In this document: piece by piece, positions 1 to 9,934 of the stretch
Layout: the number at the start of each line of letters is the position of its first letter
Numbering within the stretch: position 1 is the stretch's first letter
Assembly: GCF_000512585.2 (NCBI RefSeq)
Contig: NC_089242.1
Coordinates: 1,488,001 to 1,552,000, forward strand
Direction of reading: 5' to 3'
Source of the DNA: Kwoniella bestiolae CBS 10118
Taxonomy: Eukaryota; Basidiomycota; Tremellomycetes; Tremellales; Cryptococcaceae
DNA: 64,000 nucleotides
Notes under the pieces: generated by a model
The model's input: only the letters and a program-made list of their open reading frames with translations
Database searches by the model: none
Told to the model about the DNA's origin: nothing
Translations under genes and position numbers: made by a program

Positions 1-669
1 GCTAAGGTAGCTGATTTGCTATCTTCTTTGACCGATTTTTCAGATGGCAATGTCGTAGCTGATCTTCCAGTGAGCTTTCGAAGGAAGGAAGAGAAGCCTG
101 AGGATTGTTTAGTGGGCATGGGAGGTCGAGATGGTGCAGGTGCCGCGGTTTTCGCTTGGGGGACAGCTGGTTTCTCAGATACAGCGGGAAGAGATGGAAC
201 CGGTGGGGCATTTCTGATGGAGGAATTGTCAGTTTTTCAAGGTCGTGTGCACGTCCAGGCAGTACCGGATCTAAACGACTCACTTTTCGCCGACGCTCGA
301 CGCCCTCTCCCGACCTTTCTCACCACCCTTCTTCTTCCTTAAGGTTTGCATGGATTTACTCAAGTTCAATCTCCCTTTCTTGACTTCTTTTACTGGACTA
401 GGGTACTCTAACTCTTCGTCAATAGTAGATTCGATTTTAATTGGCGCCGACCCGTTCTTGATAGACACCTGCAACAAAGGAGGGTCGATAGGAGTGATGA
501 GAGTTTCGGTGTCTTCGTTAGATGAGGTGACTTGGTTGAGTTGTAGCTGTGAGTTTTGCGAGTCTTCGACGGTAGAAGAAGCGGAATGAGTTAAAGATGG
601 TCTCGAGGTTGATCTTTCCAGGGAGTGATCGCGTGCCGAAGCAGGTGGGGGAGAAATTACTGTTGACAT
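1..669 (-). CDS. Ser/Pro-rich protein, 3' end outside window
   Basis: Partial gene on the minus strand starting at 669. Exon 1 is 669-284; a 70-nt intron (283-214, donor GTGAGT, branch-like CTGAC, acceptor CAG) follows; exon 2 continues open from 213 past the left edge. The product starts MSTVISPPPASARDHS, is rich in Ser, Pro and Thr, and carries a basic stretch (KSMQTLRKKKGG) near residue 110. After the intron comes a proline/alanine linker and then GFSSFLRKLTG. I recognise no catalytic domain in the visible ~200 residues; such tails are common in fungal signalling and scaffold proteins, but no function is assigned. The splice choice is supported because only this phase keeps exon 2 open with a coherent low-complexity composition. 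The other open frame in exon 2 is a shadow. Confidence 0.6.
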
Positions 670-2735
670 CTTGTCTGGATGGAGGCTGAAGCTGAAACTA
701 TTGGAAAAGGGGCTGAGGCTTTGCTTGGAGGTTTGGTTTATATATGTTTATATGTTTCGGATCTTTTTACGTCAAAATGGAGACCAACGTCAGCTGATGT
801 TGTTGCTGGGTTCCTTTGTTGGAAAACGCCACCCCCAGGATCCAGTCAAAGCGTATGTTTGTCCCTCGGAGGGGGCACCGGTCCAATGCACAGACGAAGA
901 GCTACAAAGAAAGGACCGCTCACCAATTTGCTTGACAAGTCAAATCAGGTCAGACGACTAAAAGGTGATGGTAATTTATCGATTTCAGTATCCGAGTAAA
1001 GATCAATTTGTTTGGTTTTCGCCAAAAAGTAGAATTTCGGGCAAAACGGGAGCCGGACGTTTTCTGGATCTTGTTGTCGATCGACGCGCTGTTTACGTTG
1101 GTCGCTTGAATTGGATTATAATGAATTATATTGCAGAGACGACAGAAAGTGATCAACAGGCAGGGGGTAGTTGGTAGTGAAGAAGATGTATCAATGCATG
1201 TTGCATGTTCACATCAGTATCGTTGCTCACACCTACAAATGGATGGGATGGGCTGCTCGACGGAATCTCTCGCTTGAGCATACAGTCGAGAGTTGCAGCT
1301 GCAGTCCAGAAGATGAACCCTTGCACTATATAAACTCAATATGGACAAACTACCCAAAACGTCCTGCTGAATAGTTTAATTGAGTCTTGTTTACCCCGTA
1401 CCTTCTCTTCTATCCCTTCGATTGGTATTTTCCGTTCACCCTGAATTTCCGTAGTCCTGCCGGACAGTCCGGGCGTATGTGGGGAAGATCGTGTGCGATC
1501 CTCAACATGCAGCCAAAGCACAGTATTCGATTTAACGCCGGTGATGTCACGTAAAATGCATGAAGCTACAGAAGCTGGGTCTGGCCCAATCTGAGCTTGT
1601 GTACCTGAAGGTGAATGAATCCATTGATCGATTTACAGTACAAGCAGAAAATCCAAATCGATACAATCAGGGAATTTACAGGAAACTCGGAAACGGAACG
1701 GAACGTAAGGGTAGCACACTGAACGAACTTTCTCATCTTTTACCGTTTGATCCAGCTTTTTAGGCAGGCAAGGTTATCTTCTCCAGAGGCGCAGAAGCCT
1801 CTTCCATCAGTGTCATCATCAACCCGATAAAGAGTTCTCACGGTCGGAATATCATCTCCGGACTGCGATGGATGTTAAACTAATGATCTCATTCACAGCA
1901 TGAGGGACATCTGGTCAATCGTAGAAATGATCGCTGGAAAGGGATTAGACTAGGAACAGCGTAGTCCTGAAGTCCGGGATATTACAAAAGCAGGGTAGTC
2001 GATCCGCTAATCAAGGAGGCATGCAATCGGCGAACATGGTCAAAGAAGAGTGACATGCGATGAAATCCCGGCTCACGGAGCCTTGAGAATTGCTCCACTC
2101 TGCATTGGTCACCTTTCTTATTGGAACCAGAGCAAGCCTGAAGGGAAAGACACCATGTGCTGAGTAGATTGGAGCGATTTTTGGAAGCTGGCATCTGCGC
2201 AGCTAACATCGTCGAATAATTGTTGATCTGCTGATGCCGAAGATCCCTTAGTGCATATGATCAAATCTGCTTGGCATGTAGTAATATCGAATTACACCAA
2301 GCTTGAGAGTATCAGGGCGATTCCGACTTCCGTTACATTTTTTCGGCAGGTCTTCATCATGAAAGAATCGAAAGTCCAATTAGCCATGAATGGATGGAAA
2401 ACAATGCTCAAGCGGTCCAATCATTTGATGTGCTGCTTCTGCAGCTTCTGCACAGGTCTTATTACTGATGATTGATCGTCCGCAATTTCAGCGATGTCGC
2501 ATGACCTTCGTGCGACGTTGAGATTTGCAACGGGGATACAAGATAGATCCGCCATCAAACAATCTGCAAATCACTATGTCTTGATCTCTCTCGAGCAAAA
2601 CAAGAGAAGCATATAGCCAGAGAAAGAAAGACAGGAAGAGTCTCCATCATATTATCCAGCATCCCTCTGTTCAATCGAATCTCTTCCTTTCCTGTGCCCG
2701 ATAAGCTACACTTCTACCTTCAATCCATCTCTAGG
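670..2735. other. Intergenic region, 2.1 kb
   Basis: Lies between the divergent start codons of the left-edge gene and secreted copy 1. Only short scattered ORFs without splice support are present. A TATA-like ACTATATAAAC sits at 1325-1335 but has no convincing coding start close downstream. The last ~120 nt before 2736 are A/G- then pyrimidine-rich, as expected of a leader. I see no RNA gene or repeat. Confidence 0.5.
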
Positions 2736-3934
2736 ATGTTGTTCTTCCATTTGATCACTTTCGTTATCGGGATTCTCGGTGTTTACGGTATCGCTGTCGA
2801 CCCTCACTCAGCCAAGGAAGCCAGAGAGCACAATGGCTCGCTCACTAATGCGGAACGACTCGCCAGAGGACTGGGACCAGCCATGCCAAACAGCCTTGAA
2901 AGACTGATTCCCTCTCGTTCTCAAGGCGAAACAGGTGAGTATCAGCCCTCTGATGTCGTCTCGACCGGCACTGAGATCTCAATGAACCTTTGCTATGTTC
3001 AGTGAAATCGCCTATCCAGCGAGCCGTGTGCCCCTCAAGTCGACCGGTAACCTTCCCTCCTCACCCCGTACTCAACAACGAGACCGTTCTCCTATCGCAG
3101 AGCCCTGGACCAACACCGGACCTTACCCTCCCCTTTCCGGTCCGAATATTTGACAGATCATCAAACAAGATCGTCGTCAATGAGCAAGGTGTGAGTACCA
3201 GCCATGATCCAGTCGACACGACTTTCATCCATAAGACTAATCTCTCATCTCGCTAGTGGATTGACTTCGACTGGTATGCGAGTCTCGGGGTTAACGAACC
3301 CATTCCGAGTGACGACTTGCCACTTTACTCGGTCGTGCCGTATTGTGAGTACGATATGGCTTGGAGCCTTTTCACGCAAATGCTCATATTTTCTGCACAG
3401 GGGATCGACAGTTGTGAGTTCATCCCGACACATCGCCTAGGAGGCGATTTGTTGACATGGTGAGGGCGATCGCAGACGCCCTGATCCCACTGTGACCCCT
3501 CCTTATCGAATCACCTACCAGCTTTATTCAGGTGGCGTAGCCATCCGCTGGTTCATGCGCACTGCGCTACATTCCCCACTGACTCATACATCGACTTCAC
3601 GGTAAGTACATTGAAAATGCAGCGCGGGCTGACATGCCACTTATCATCCATAGCTTTACTATAACACTCAGACCCCCGGGTGGTGGTATGTGTACTATGA
3701 CAGGGTCGTAGGGAATCGACGTGGTAATCCAGCTACCATCGGTGTGCAGGGGCTTGGCACATATGAAAATCGTAAGTCATATATTCAGAAATAATGCATA
3801 TGAGTTTGATTTTTCCCTCGATAGCCATTCCCGATCAATGGACTCAATACAGTTACAACAGGCAAGGTGCAGTGTTCGATGGACTCCGACTCGCGTTTGA
3901 CACCAGTTGTCCGGGAAGATATTACGTTGGTTGA
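2736..3934 (+). CDS. Secreted family protein, copy 1 (frame disturbed)
   Basis: First of three tandem paralogs. Exons: 2736-2934, 3003-3190, 3257-3344, microexon 3401-3413, then 3476-3601 or 3532-3601, 3654-3771, 3825-3934. The N-terminus is hydrophobic (MLFFHLITFVIGILGVYGI), a likely signal peptide, followed by the NAERLARGL motif seen in many basidiomycete secreted proteins. The body has VCPSSRPVTFPPHP and a PYWD core, and ends in DTSCPGRYYVG. The downstream homologous exon reads in phase only to about 3560 (AIRWFM). The conserved DSYIDFT end lies in another frame, so the full-length exon (3476 start) is broken. Using the internal acceptor at 3530-3531 restores an open frame (261 aa) but drops the conserved GGVAIRW segment. 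The PYWD/strand layout resembles nidogen-type extracellular domains; that fold is only an inference. It may be a pseudogene or a shortened gene. Confidence 0.55.
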
Positions 3935-4626
3935 GTCCTTAGTCTGGTTGACAGCGGTGGAAGAAGAGTGAAATCTGCGAATGGATATTGGGTATGAGTT
4001 CTCAGTGATATCTGTCACCTGTCCATAGATTATAAAATAAGTGATATGCATCTATCTCATGCTACTCTCGAGCTGACAAACGTTACTCCCCCACTTTGCC
4101 TACGTGTCCAGTCCATCCACGGGGAGAGATGATGCGTCCAATGATCCTCACCCTGAAGAGACTACAGCTACTGCAACAGATGGGCATCATAGATCCCCTG
4201 CCTCTTTCATCACTCTCTTGGGGCCTTGAAGATCAAATTCTTGACCCGTTGACTTTGTCCTTTTTCGTGATGCAAGGCCGACTTGACCGGACTTGTTGAA
4301 GACTAAACAACTGCCAAGAAAAGGTTGATCTATCTTGGGATCCTCACGGAGAGACAGATGGGCAAATCATGGGGGGTCTTGTGACAGCTGAAGCTGTGCA
4401 TCGACTGCAGATCTGTGTGGCCTCGCCCGTGATCTTGTGAATCGAATAAACAGAGGGAACCTACGGTTCCCAAAAGCATTCGATGTGGGGCTACTCTGGA
4501 CGAATGACACCAGCATGCGTCGTTTGGGATGTGTATGCTTGTAATTCTGCTCACTTCACCTCTTGATTCAGTCCTCGTAGAATCTCCGTGCTTGAGAAAC
4601 GCAAGAGTCCAGGACAGATAGCGACA
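3935..4626. other. Intergenic region between copies 1 and 2
   Basis: Holds the 3' flank of copy 1 and the leader of copy 2. Open frames here are short and unspliced. I see no repeat element that would explain the duplication. Confidence 0.5.
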
Positions 4627-5912
4627 ATGCTGCTTACAAAACTTGCCGGCTTCATATATCTCGCTTGCGTTACAGCTATAGCATTCGACTCTCATGCCGA
4701 ACTCCTCGATCGAAGCGTTGTTTCGCCTGATCAACTGGACACACCTTCCAAAACCGAAGATGCTGGACCGATCACTAACGCTCAAAGACTCGCCAATGGA
4801 ATGATACCTGCCTTGCCTAAAGCTTTGAAAGAATTCATGGCGGAGAAACCTAGAAAGCAGTCCGGTGGGTGCAACTTCATGCCACCAATCTATTGTTCAG
4901 TCCTGTATTGAGGATGTGTGACTGATTGCACCTTACGCAGCCAAAATGTACATCAAGAGAGGTCCAGCCTGTCCCTCCGCCTCTCCCATCGTCTTCCCGC
5001 CGCACCCACCAGCACCTACAAACCAAGTCAACAATTTCCCTTTTCAAGAGCCATACATATCGGTGCATGTTCCTTTTCAAGCGAAGATTTTCAGCGAAAC
5101 TTCAAATACAGTCTGGGTGACGGATGCGGGTGTAAGCTCGGTCGACTATTTACCATACGAGAGGACCTCGAGTCCAATCGCTAATCATGGCATGTGTAGC
5201 TCGTATCTTTCCGCGCAACTTCTGAAGAGCAGAACACACCTTTGCCAACCATCCGAGCACCCTTTGACACTGTGTTCTTCTACTGTGAGTTGCGCTTCCT
5301 CCGATGGACAACCTAAATGAGTCATCCTGTCGTAGGACTAAGGCTGATCTTTGATATGCCATCACCTCAGGGGATTGGATGTGAGTTTGACCACTCTTCA
5401 AATACCAACGATTGTCTCAATGACGGGGCTGTTCTCTTCCTCTAGTTTATTCGACGAGAACAAAGCTGGTCATGGTATCTTCTGGGCAAATGATACCAAC
5501 AGCATTACAGCACGATGGTTAGGATACGTGGCGGGTCCTGCAACCCCACCAGGCGGATATCCATCATACAATTTTGATGCTACCGCAAGTGTTGCACTCC
5601 TCTACTTGTAGACTGAGGTTCTGCGCTGAATCCCAGCTCGATATGTTGCAGTTGTATTATAATAAGAATACCCCTGGTATATGGTATGTCTACTATGATG
5701 TGGTGGAAACCGGATCCTTAGGTCATGGAGCTACCATCGGAGCGCAATCTGGTGGTGAGCTTTTTCCGAGACGGACGTGGTCTAGCTATGCTCAGACTGA
5801 CATTATAATAGAAACCTTCATTCAATACGCATACAACCAGCCTGGATCAGTCACACAAGGCATGCGACTGGCTATCGACACAAACTGTCAAGGTAGTATC
5901 ACGGTTGGCTGA
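4627..5912 (+). CDS. Secreted family protein, copy 2 (intact)
   Basis: Best-preserved member, 288 aa. Exons: 4627-4864, 4941-5131, 5200-5284, microexon 5371-5380, 5446-5584, 5652-5754, 5812-5912; all phases close. The signal-like start MLLTKLAGFIYLACVTAIAF is followed by TNAQRLANGM, the RGPACPSASPIVFPP block, FYWDW, a GIFWANDTNSITARW strand, YYNKNTPGIWYVYYD and the terminal DTNCQGSITVG. The microexon GGGATTGGAT supplies the WD of the YWD core. Intron 5585-5651 has a GC donor (GCAAGT) where the paralogs have GTAAGT; without this splice the frame stops within nine codons. The start at 4627 is preferred over an upstream in-frame ATG at 4588 because it places the signal peptide at the very N-terminus. 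Likely secreted or wall-associated; function unknown. Confidence 0.7.
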
Positions 5913-6441
5913 CCGATTGACCTCGTCAAACCACGTGTGATGCAAGGTTGATGGGATCTGCGGTTTTGGGGTTGGATTGTTGGACTATACATCTGGTAGG
6001 CGAGTAAATTTATCAATTTCGCCATCTGGTATGCAATATGCTCTATGTCATGATAGTGGTGGATTGTTCTGCAACCCTGCAGATCCTCAATCAAGCTCTT
6101 GTAAAGATGTCTGAACTCCCTAGTCTAATTCGGCTCTTGTTCGCTTCAGTGCCATATGTGTACGTATTGACGTTTGTCCGTCTGTGTGTGTGTGCGGCAA
6201 AATAATCCATCACCAATTATAGCGATCAATCTTCAAATACAGTCATGGAGGTCATGGGGCTGGAGAATGATTGAACAGCTGCCCTAGATCTCAGGGATAC
6301 TATGATTTGCTGTAGGACACATACTCTCATTCTATATACAAAACCTGGATAATAACCTCGGAAGACTCCTTCATACTTCTTCATCTCTATCTCAATTACG
6401 CCTTTCATTTCTTCACGACCCATTGGACAATTACCTACGAA
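5913..6441. other. Intergenic region between copies 2 and 3
   Basis: Contains a short GT-rich run near 6178-6195 and the leader of copy 3. No coding or RNA feature seen. Confidence 0.5.
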
Positions 6442-7478
6442 ATGATATACACCAAATTAGTATTGATTCTCGCCGCTCTAGTACTCTCAGTGAACAGTAC
6501 TCCCCTCGTGGAGCGAGGACCAGCCTGTCCAGGTGGCCAACCCATAGTCTTCCCTCCCAAGCCACCACCTCCCACCCTCCGAGACGAGCTATTCGGTAAC
6601 TCCTCTGCCTCAATCGGTACCGACTTCTTGATCAAGGTTTTCAACGTATACACCACAGGAATATGGGTCTCTTCGAACGGTGTGAGTGACCGATTTTTGC
6701 TTGACGCAATTCCGACTCAAATGATCATCTGAACTGATACTGTACTCGCCCCGGCAGTTCGCATGGCATTATTCCTACGACGACAATTTCCATTACACAG
6801 ATTCATACCTCAACAAGCCGCTTCCTACTCGCGATTTACCATCTTACACCATTGCGCCTTATTGTAAGTACTCTTTCTAATCCTCAGTTCTACGATCAAG
6901 CGATCCACTCAACTGACAGCAATGTATGCTCGGAAAGGGGATGCTTTGTGAGTATCCTCAACACATCACACAATAGATGAGGCCCCCATTGACTGAGGGA
7001 TGCGGTGCAATCGGTGTGGCAGAGGAAGCTGGCCATCTTCAGGGGATTATATAGGGTTCGCATGGGGAACTAACACCGATAGCATCACGATCAACTGGAA
7101 AGCCAGCCTTCTATCCGATCGTACGCAAAGACTGGATTTTACGGTAAGTGATACGATTGTTAATTCATATCACCTATGGTAAACTGCTCACTTGTGGCTC
7201 ATGTGACGTAGCTCCACTACACCACAGCTTCTCCCGGAGTCTACTGGATCTGGTACGACTCCGTCCCGTCCCAAGCTACCGGTGGTTCCGCCACGATCGG
7301 TGCACAAGGTGGACGTGAGTGATTTGCTATGTTTGAGCCAAGACTTATCTGACTTGATACTGCAGAACCCCGTAAACAGCATTACAAGACGTATTCGTAC
7401 AACACTCCTGGCACGGTCTATCCTGGGTTGAGATTGGCAATCGATACGAACTGTGATGGCAGTATCACTGTGGGTTGA
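6442..7478 (+). CDS. Secreted family protein, copy 3
   Basis: Third paralog. It lacks the NAxRLAxG propeptide-like exon: the signal peptide (MIYTKLVLILAALVLS) runs straight into VERGPACPGGQPIVFPP. Supported exons are 6442-6681, 6758-6863, 7212-7314 and 7366-7478. For the middle exon, a 178-nt intron 6864-7042 joined to 7043-7143 gives an open 220-aa product reading PYWDYIGFAWGTNTDSITINW. A microexon equivalent to those of copies 1 and 2 is still visible at 6938-6947 (GGGATGCTTT followed by GTGAGT). Using it leads into stop codons around 7054 or later in every frame compatible with the splice phase. The gene is therefore either re-spliced to skip the microexon or damaged. It ends in DTNCDGSITVG as copy 2 does. 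A secreted or cell-surface role is inferred; the biochemical function is unknown. Confidence 0.6.
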
Positions 7479-8730
7479 TAGGCCGACTGACCGAGGGAAA
7501 CATGCTGTTGTTCATATGACATAATTCATGTCCATGCATGTATCATGTGTATACAGAACATGAGATATAAAAATCGAGAGGGTAATCTTTCGTTGACCTT
7601 CTGTCCATATCCCGAGCAAGGATTTTACCTCTGTCAACGCACCGCGAGATCTCCACCATAATGCCACGAATGCAAGAATCCTAACCGAGCCTAAAGTCGA
7701 CGAGTTCAAGCGTCCTCCTACGGAGAATTACTGTGTATAGTGTGAGTGGGTGTGTGGGTTTGATGGGACCTTATCTACCATCTATGTCAGACCCTATTCC
7801 CGATCCAAGGATCATCATTTTCTTCAATCTCAACATTTCGATAATTTTCTCTTATTTCTTGAATTCATTTCGAACCAAAACAAAAACTACAGCACCCGGG
7901 ATTCCCAAGTGGTCCCCCACCTTGGTACTAACCGAGCGATACCCAGGATGGCTTCGCAGAGCGGACGGGATGCGGCATTTTCGAGGTTCTATGGCCGTAG
8001 ATGAAAGTTAGGTCTTTATTGTCATCCATATGGCATCAGATACGGGCCAAAGGATGTTGTCTGTGTGACTGATGGTACCTTTTGATGGGCAATTGAACAT
8101 GTATCGGTGCTTTCTTTCTACGATATCTCCAAGGGAATTAGAGCTGACTGACGGCGACGTTATTTTGAGGTGTCAGGAACTGTTAGGAATGGTCCAGAGT
8201 GAGACTGTAGTGCTCATTCGACTAGACACCTCCATGAGCATATGTAAGAGAGGGCAAAGGGCGATGAACGACACTGAGCCTCGATGACCTCTCTCGGTAA
8301 TGAGGTTCTCTCAACATTGATTCTGATGGCTTGAAGATCAATAGCCACCACCTGAACTCGAGAACAAACGACCAATCACCGTGTCATCCCCGCCAGCAGC
8401 ATCCCGCCGAATCCATCTCTTGCTATTTCCAGTTAGGTTCAAACGCTACCATCTGAGCTGAATGAACAACACGAATACCTTGCCGACGCGTCGTCTGGCC
8501 AATCCCCGTATAACCTCACTATGCCCGTCGGTCGCTTTGATGCCTTTCCCGTAAATTGCGGATTCGAACTAAACAAAGCAAAGATTGAGTGTCGGATGAC
8601 CGAAAGTATTGGGTCTTATCGATTGAATTGATAACCTCTTTTTCTATGTCATACAATCAATCATAACAATACTATATCGTACACCTCTACCTGTCCATCA
8701 ACCATCATATCCCTGATCAACTCATAAGCA
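7479..8730. other. Intergenic region, 1.25 kb
   Basis: Between copy 3 and the MGST3-like gene. Several overlapping ORFs around 7733-8011 have no splice partners and no recognisable composition. An ACGCGT (MCB-type) hexamer sits near 8504, about 230 nt upstream of the next start codon. Nothing else recognised. Confidence 0.45.
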
Positions 8731-9692
8731 ATGGCTTCATTCACCCTTCCTCCCGCTTTCCCAATCGTCGGTCTCCCCATCGTGGGCGCTATGGTCCTTG
8801 CCGTATGTCCCTGCTCCCTGCTCCGCTTAGTCTGACCGTAGAGGAAAGGATGCTGACGTGTCGTACGTGGTAGGGCTACCAATCGAACAATGTAATGAAA
8901 GCGCGTAAAGAGGCTGGTGTGAAGTATCCTACGCTGTACGTCTCTGAGGCTGAGGCCAACGCCGATCCCAAGAAGATGGTGAGTTGGTGGTTTTAGCATA
9001 AACTTGTGACCTATGATGCACTGGGATCAAGTCATGAGCCACCGGGGATGAACTCTGCACCTTGCAGAACGAGTGAAAGGACTAAATGATCAATGAATGA
9101 TTTGTAGCGATTCAACTGCGCCCAACGAGCCCACGGAAACACCCTTGAAAACATCCCATACGTCTTGGGAATGTTCGGTTACTTCAGTGAGTGAAATTAT
9201 CTCCCTGCTGGATCTCGGAATGGAGATTGTGCATTTGTGCTAATTGTTCATCTTTCCATTCACTTAGGTCTCTTCCACCCTAAATTAGCTTCTGTATTCT
9301 TCACCCACTGGATCATCGGTAGATTCAGCTACACCGTGAGTACAATCACGCCCTCACCTTCCTTCGTGCCTGACAATGCTTACAGAGTAAGAAGCTAATC
9401 ATCGAATATGTGATGTGGTGGACAGGCCGGTTATTCAGGCGGTAACCCCTCAGGCAGAGTGAGTACATCGTACATTATCCATGGTACTACAAGTAAATAT
9501 ACTAACTTGAGCCTCAACAGATGAGTCTGCTCTACAAATCCTCTTATATCGGTCTGCTCGGTATGTCTTTCTCCTCCCTCTTCTCACCCATCTCCCCTCA
9601 TATACTGACTTGGCTATGTTCAACTCTAATTAGGTCTGTTCCTCGGGTCAGCCTATGTAGCGATCACCAAATCCATTGAGATTCTCCTCTAA
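8731..9692 (+). CDS. MAPEG-family microsomal glutathione S-transferase 3-like
   Basis: Seven exons: 8731-8802, 8874-8978, 9108-9186, 9268-9335, 9426-9458, 9521-9560, 9634-9692, all in phase, giving 151 aa, the usual size of MGST3 proteins. The product has the MAPEG hallmarks: a hydrophobic first helix after MASFTLPPAFPIVG, the basic loop ARKEAGVKYPTLYV, the signature FNCAQRAHGNTLEN and YVLGMFGYF, and two more membrane helices ending LFLGSAYVAITKSIEILL. Family knowledge: these are small integral ER/outer-mitochondrial membrane enzymes that conjugate glutathione or reduce lipid hydroperoxides. The RxxHxNxxEN-type motif is the glutathione-binding signature. The gene converges on the SNF2 gene with only 242 nt between stop codons. 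Confidence 0.9.
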
Positions 9693-9934
9693 TGAATCGA
9701 CCTCTCGACTGATATGACCACACTGCACGAAAGAAAGGACATTGCGGGGTAGTCTATCATCTATAAGCATCAGTAGGATGGACACGGATATTGGGATCAC
9801 ATAACGTATGCATTGCATCGCATTCACACTGAACTCGCGATTCTTTTACGCAACATATCGATATCCACGATTGATGTAGTCAAGCACAGATAAATCACCA
9901 TACAGCCAAAACAAGGATATATTACAGGGTCAAT

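Larger units (their letters stand above)
2736..7478 (+). other. Tandem array of three secreted paralogs
   Basis: Three consecutive plus-strand genes (2736-3934, 4627-5912, 6442-7478) share exon order, intron phases and conserved blocks. These are a Cys/Pro block (RGPACP..., FPPxP), a WVxxxG end of the second block, a PYW codon split by an intron, a 10-13 nt microexon starting GGGAT, a YY/HY...PG.W...YD strand, and a C-terminal DTxC...VG ending. Gaps between copies are 692 and 529 nt. The pattern indicates local duplication followed by divergence. All three begin with a hydrophobic signal-like N-terminus, so a cell-surface or secreted role is inferred. Confidence 0.75.

Noticed and set aside
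2..283. Minus-strand 93-aa ORF at the left edge
   Set aside because: It overlaps exon 2 of the left-edge gene in a different frame and begins inside the intron. The spliced frame is more protein-like and stays open.
7733..8011. Overlapping plus-strand ORFs between copy 3 and MGST3
   Set aside because: Two frames are open over the same bases, no splice partners, no similarity to the secreted family.
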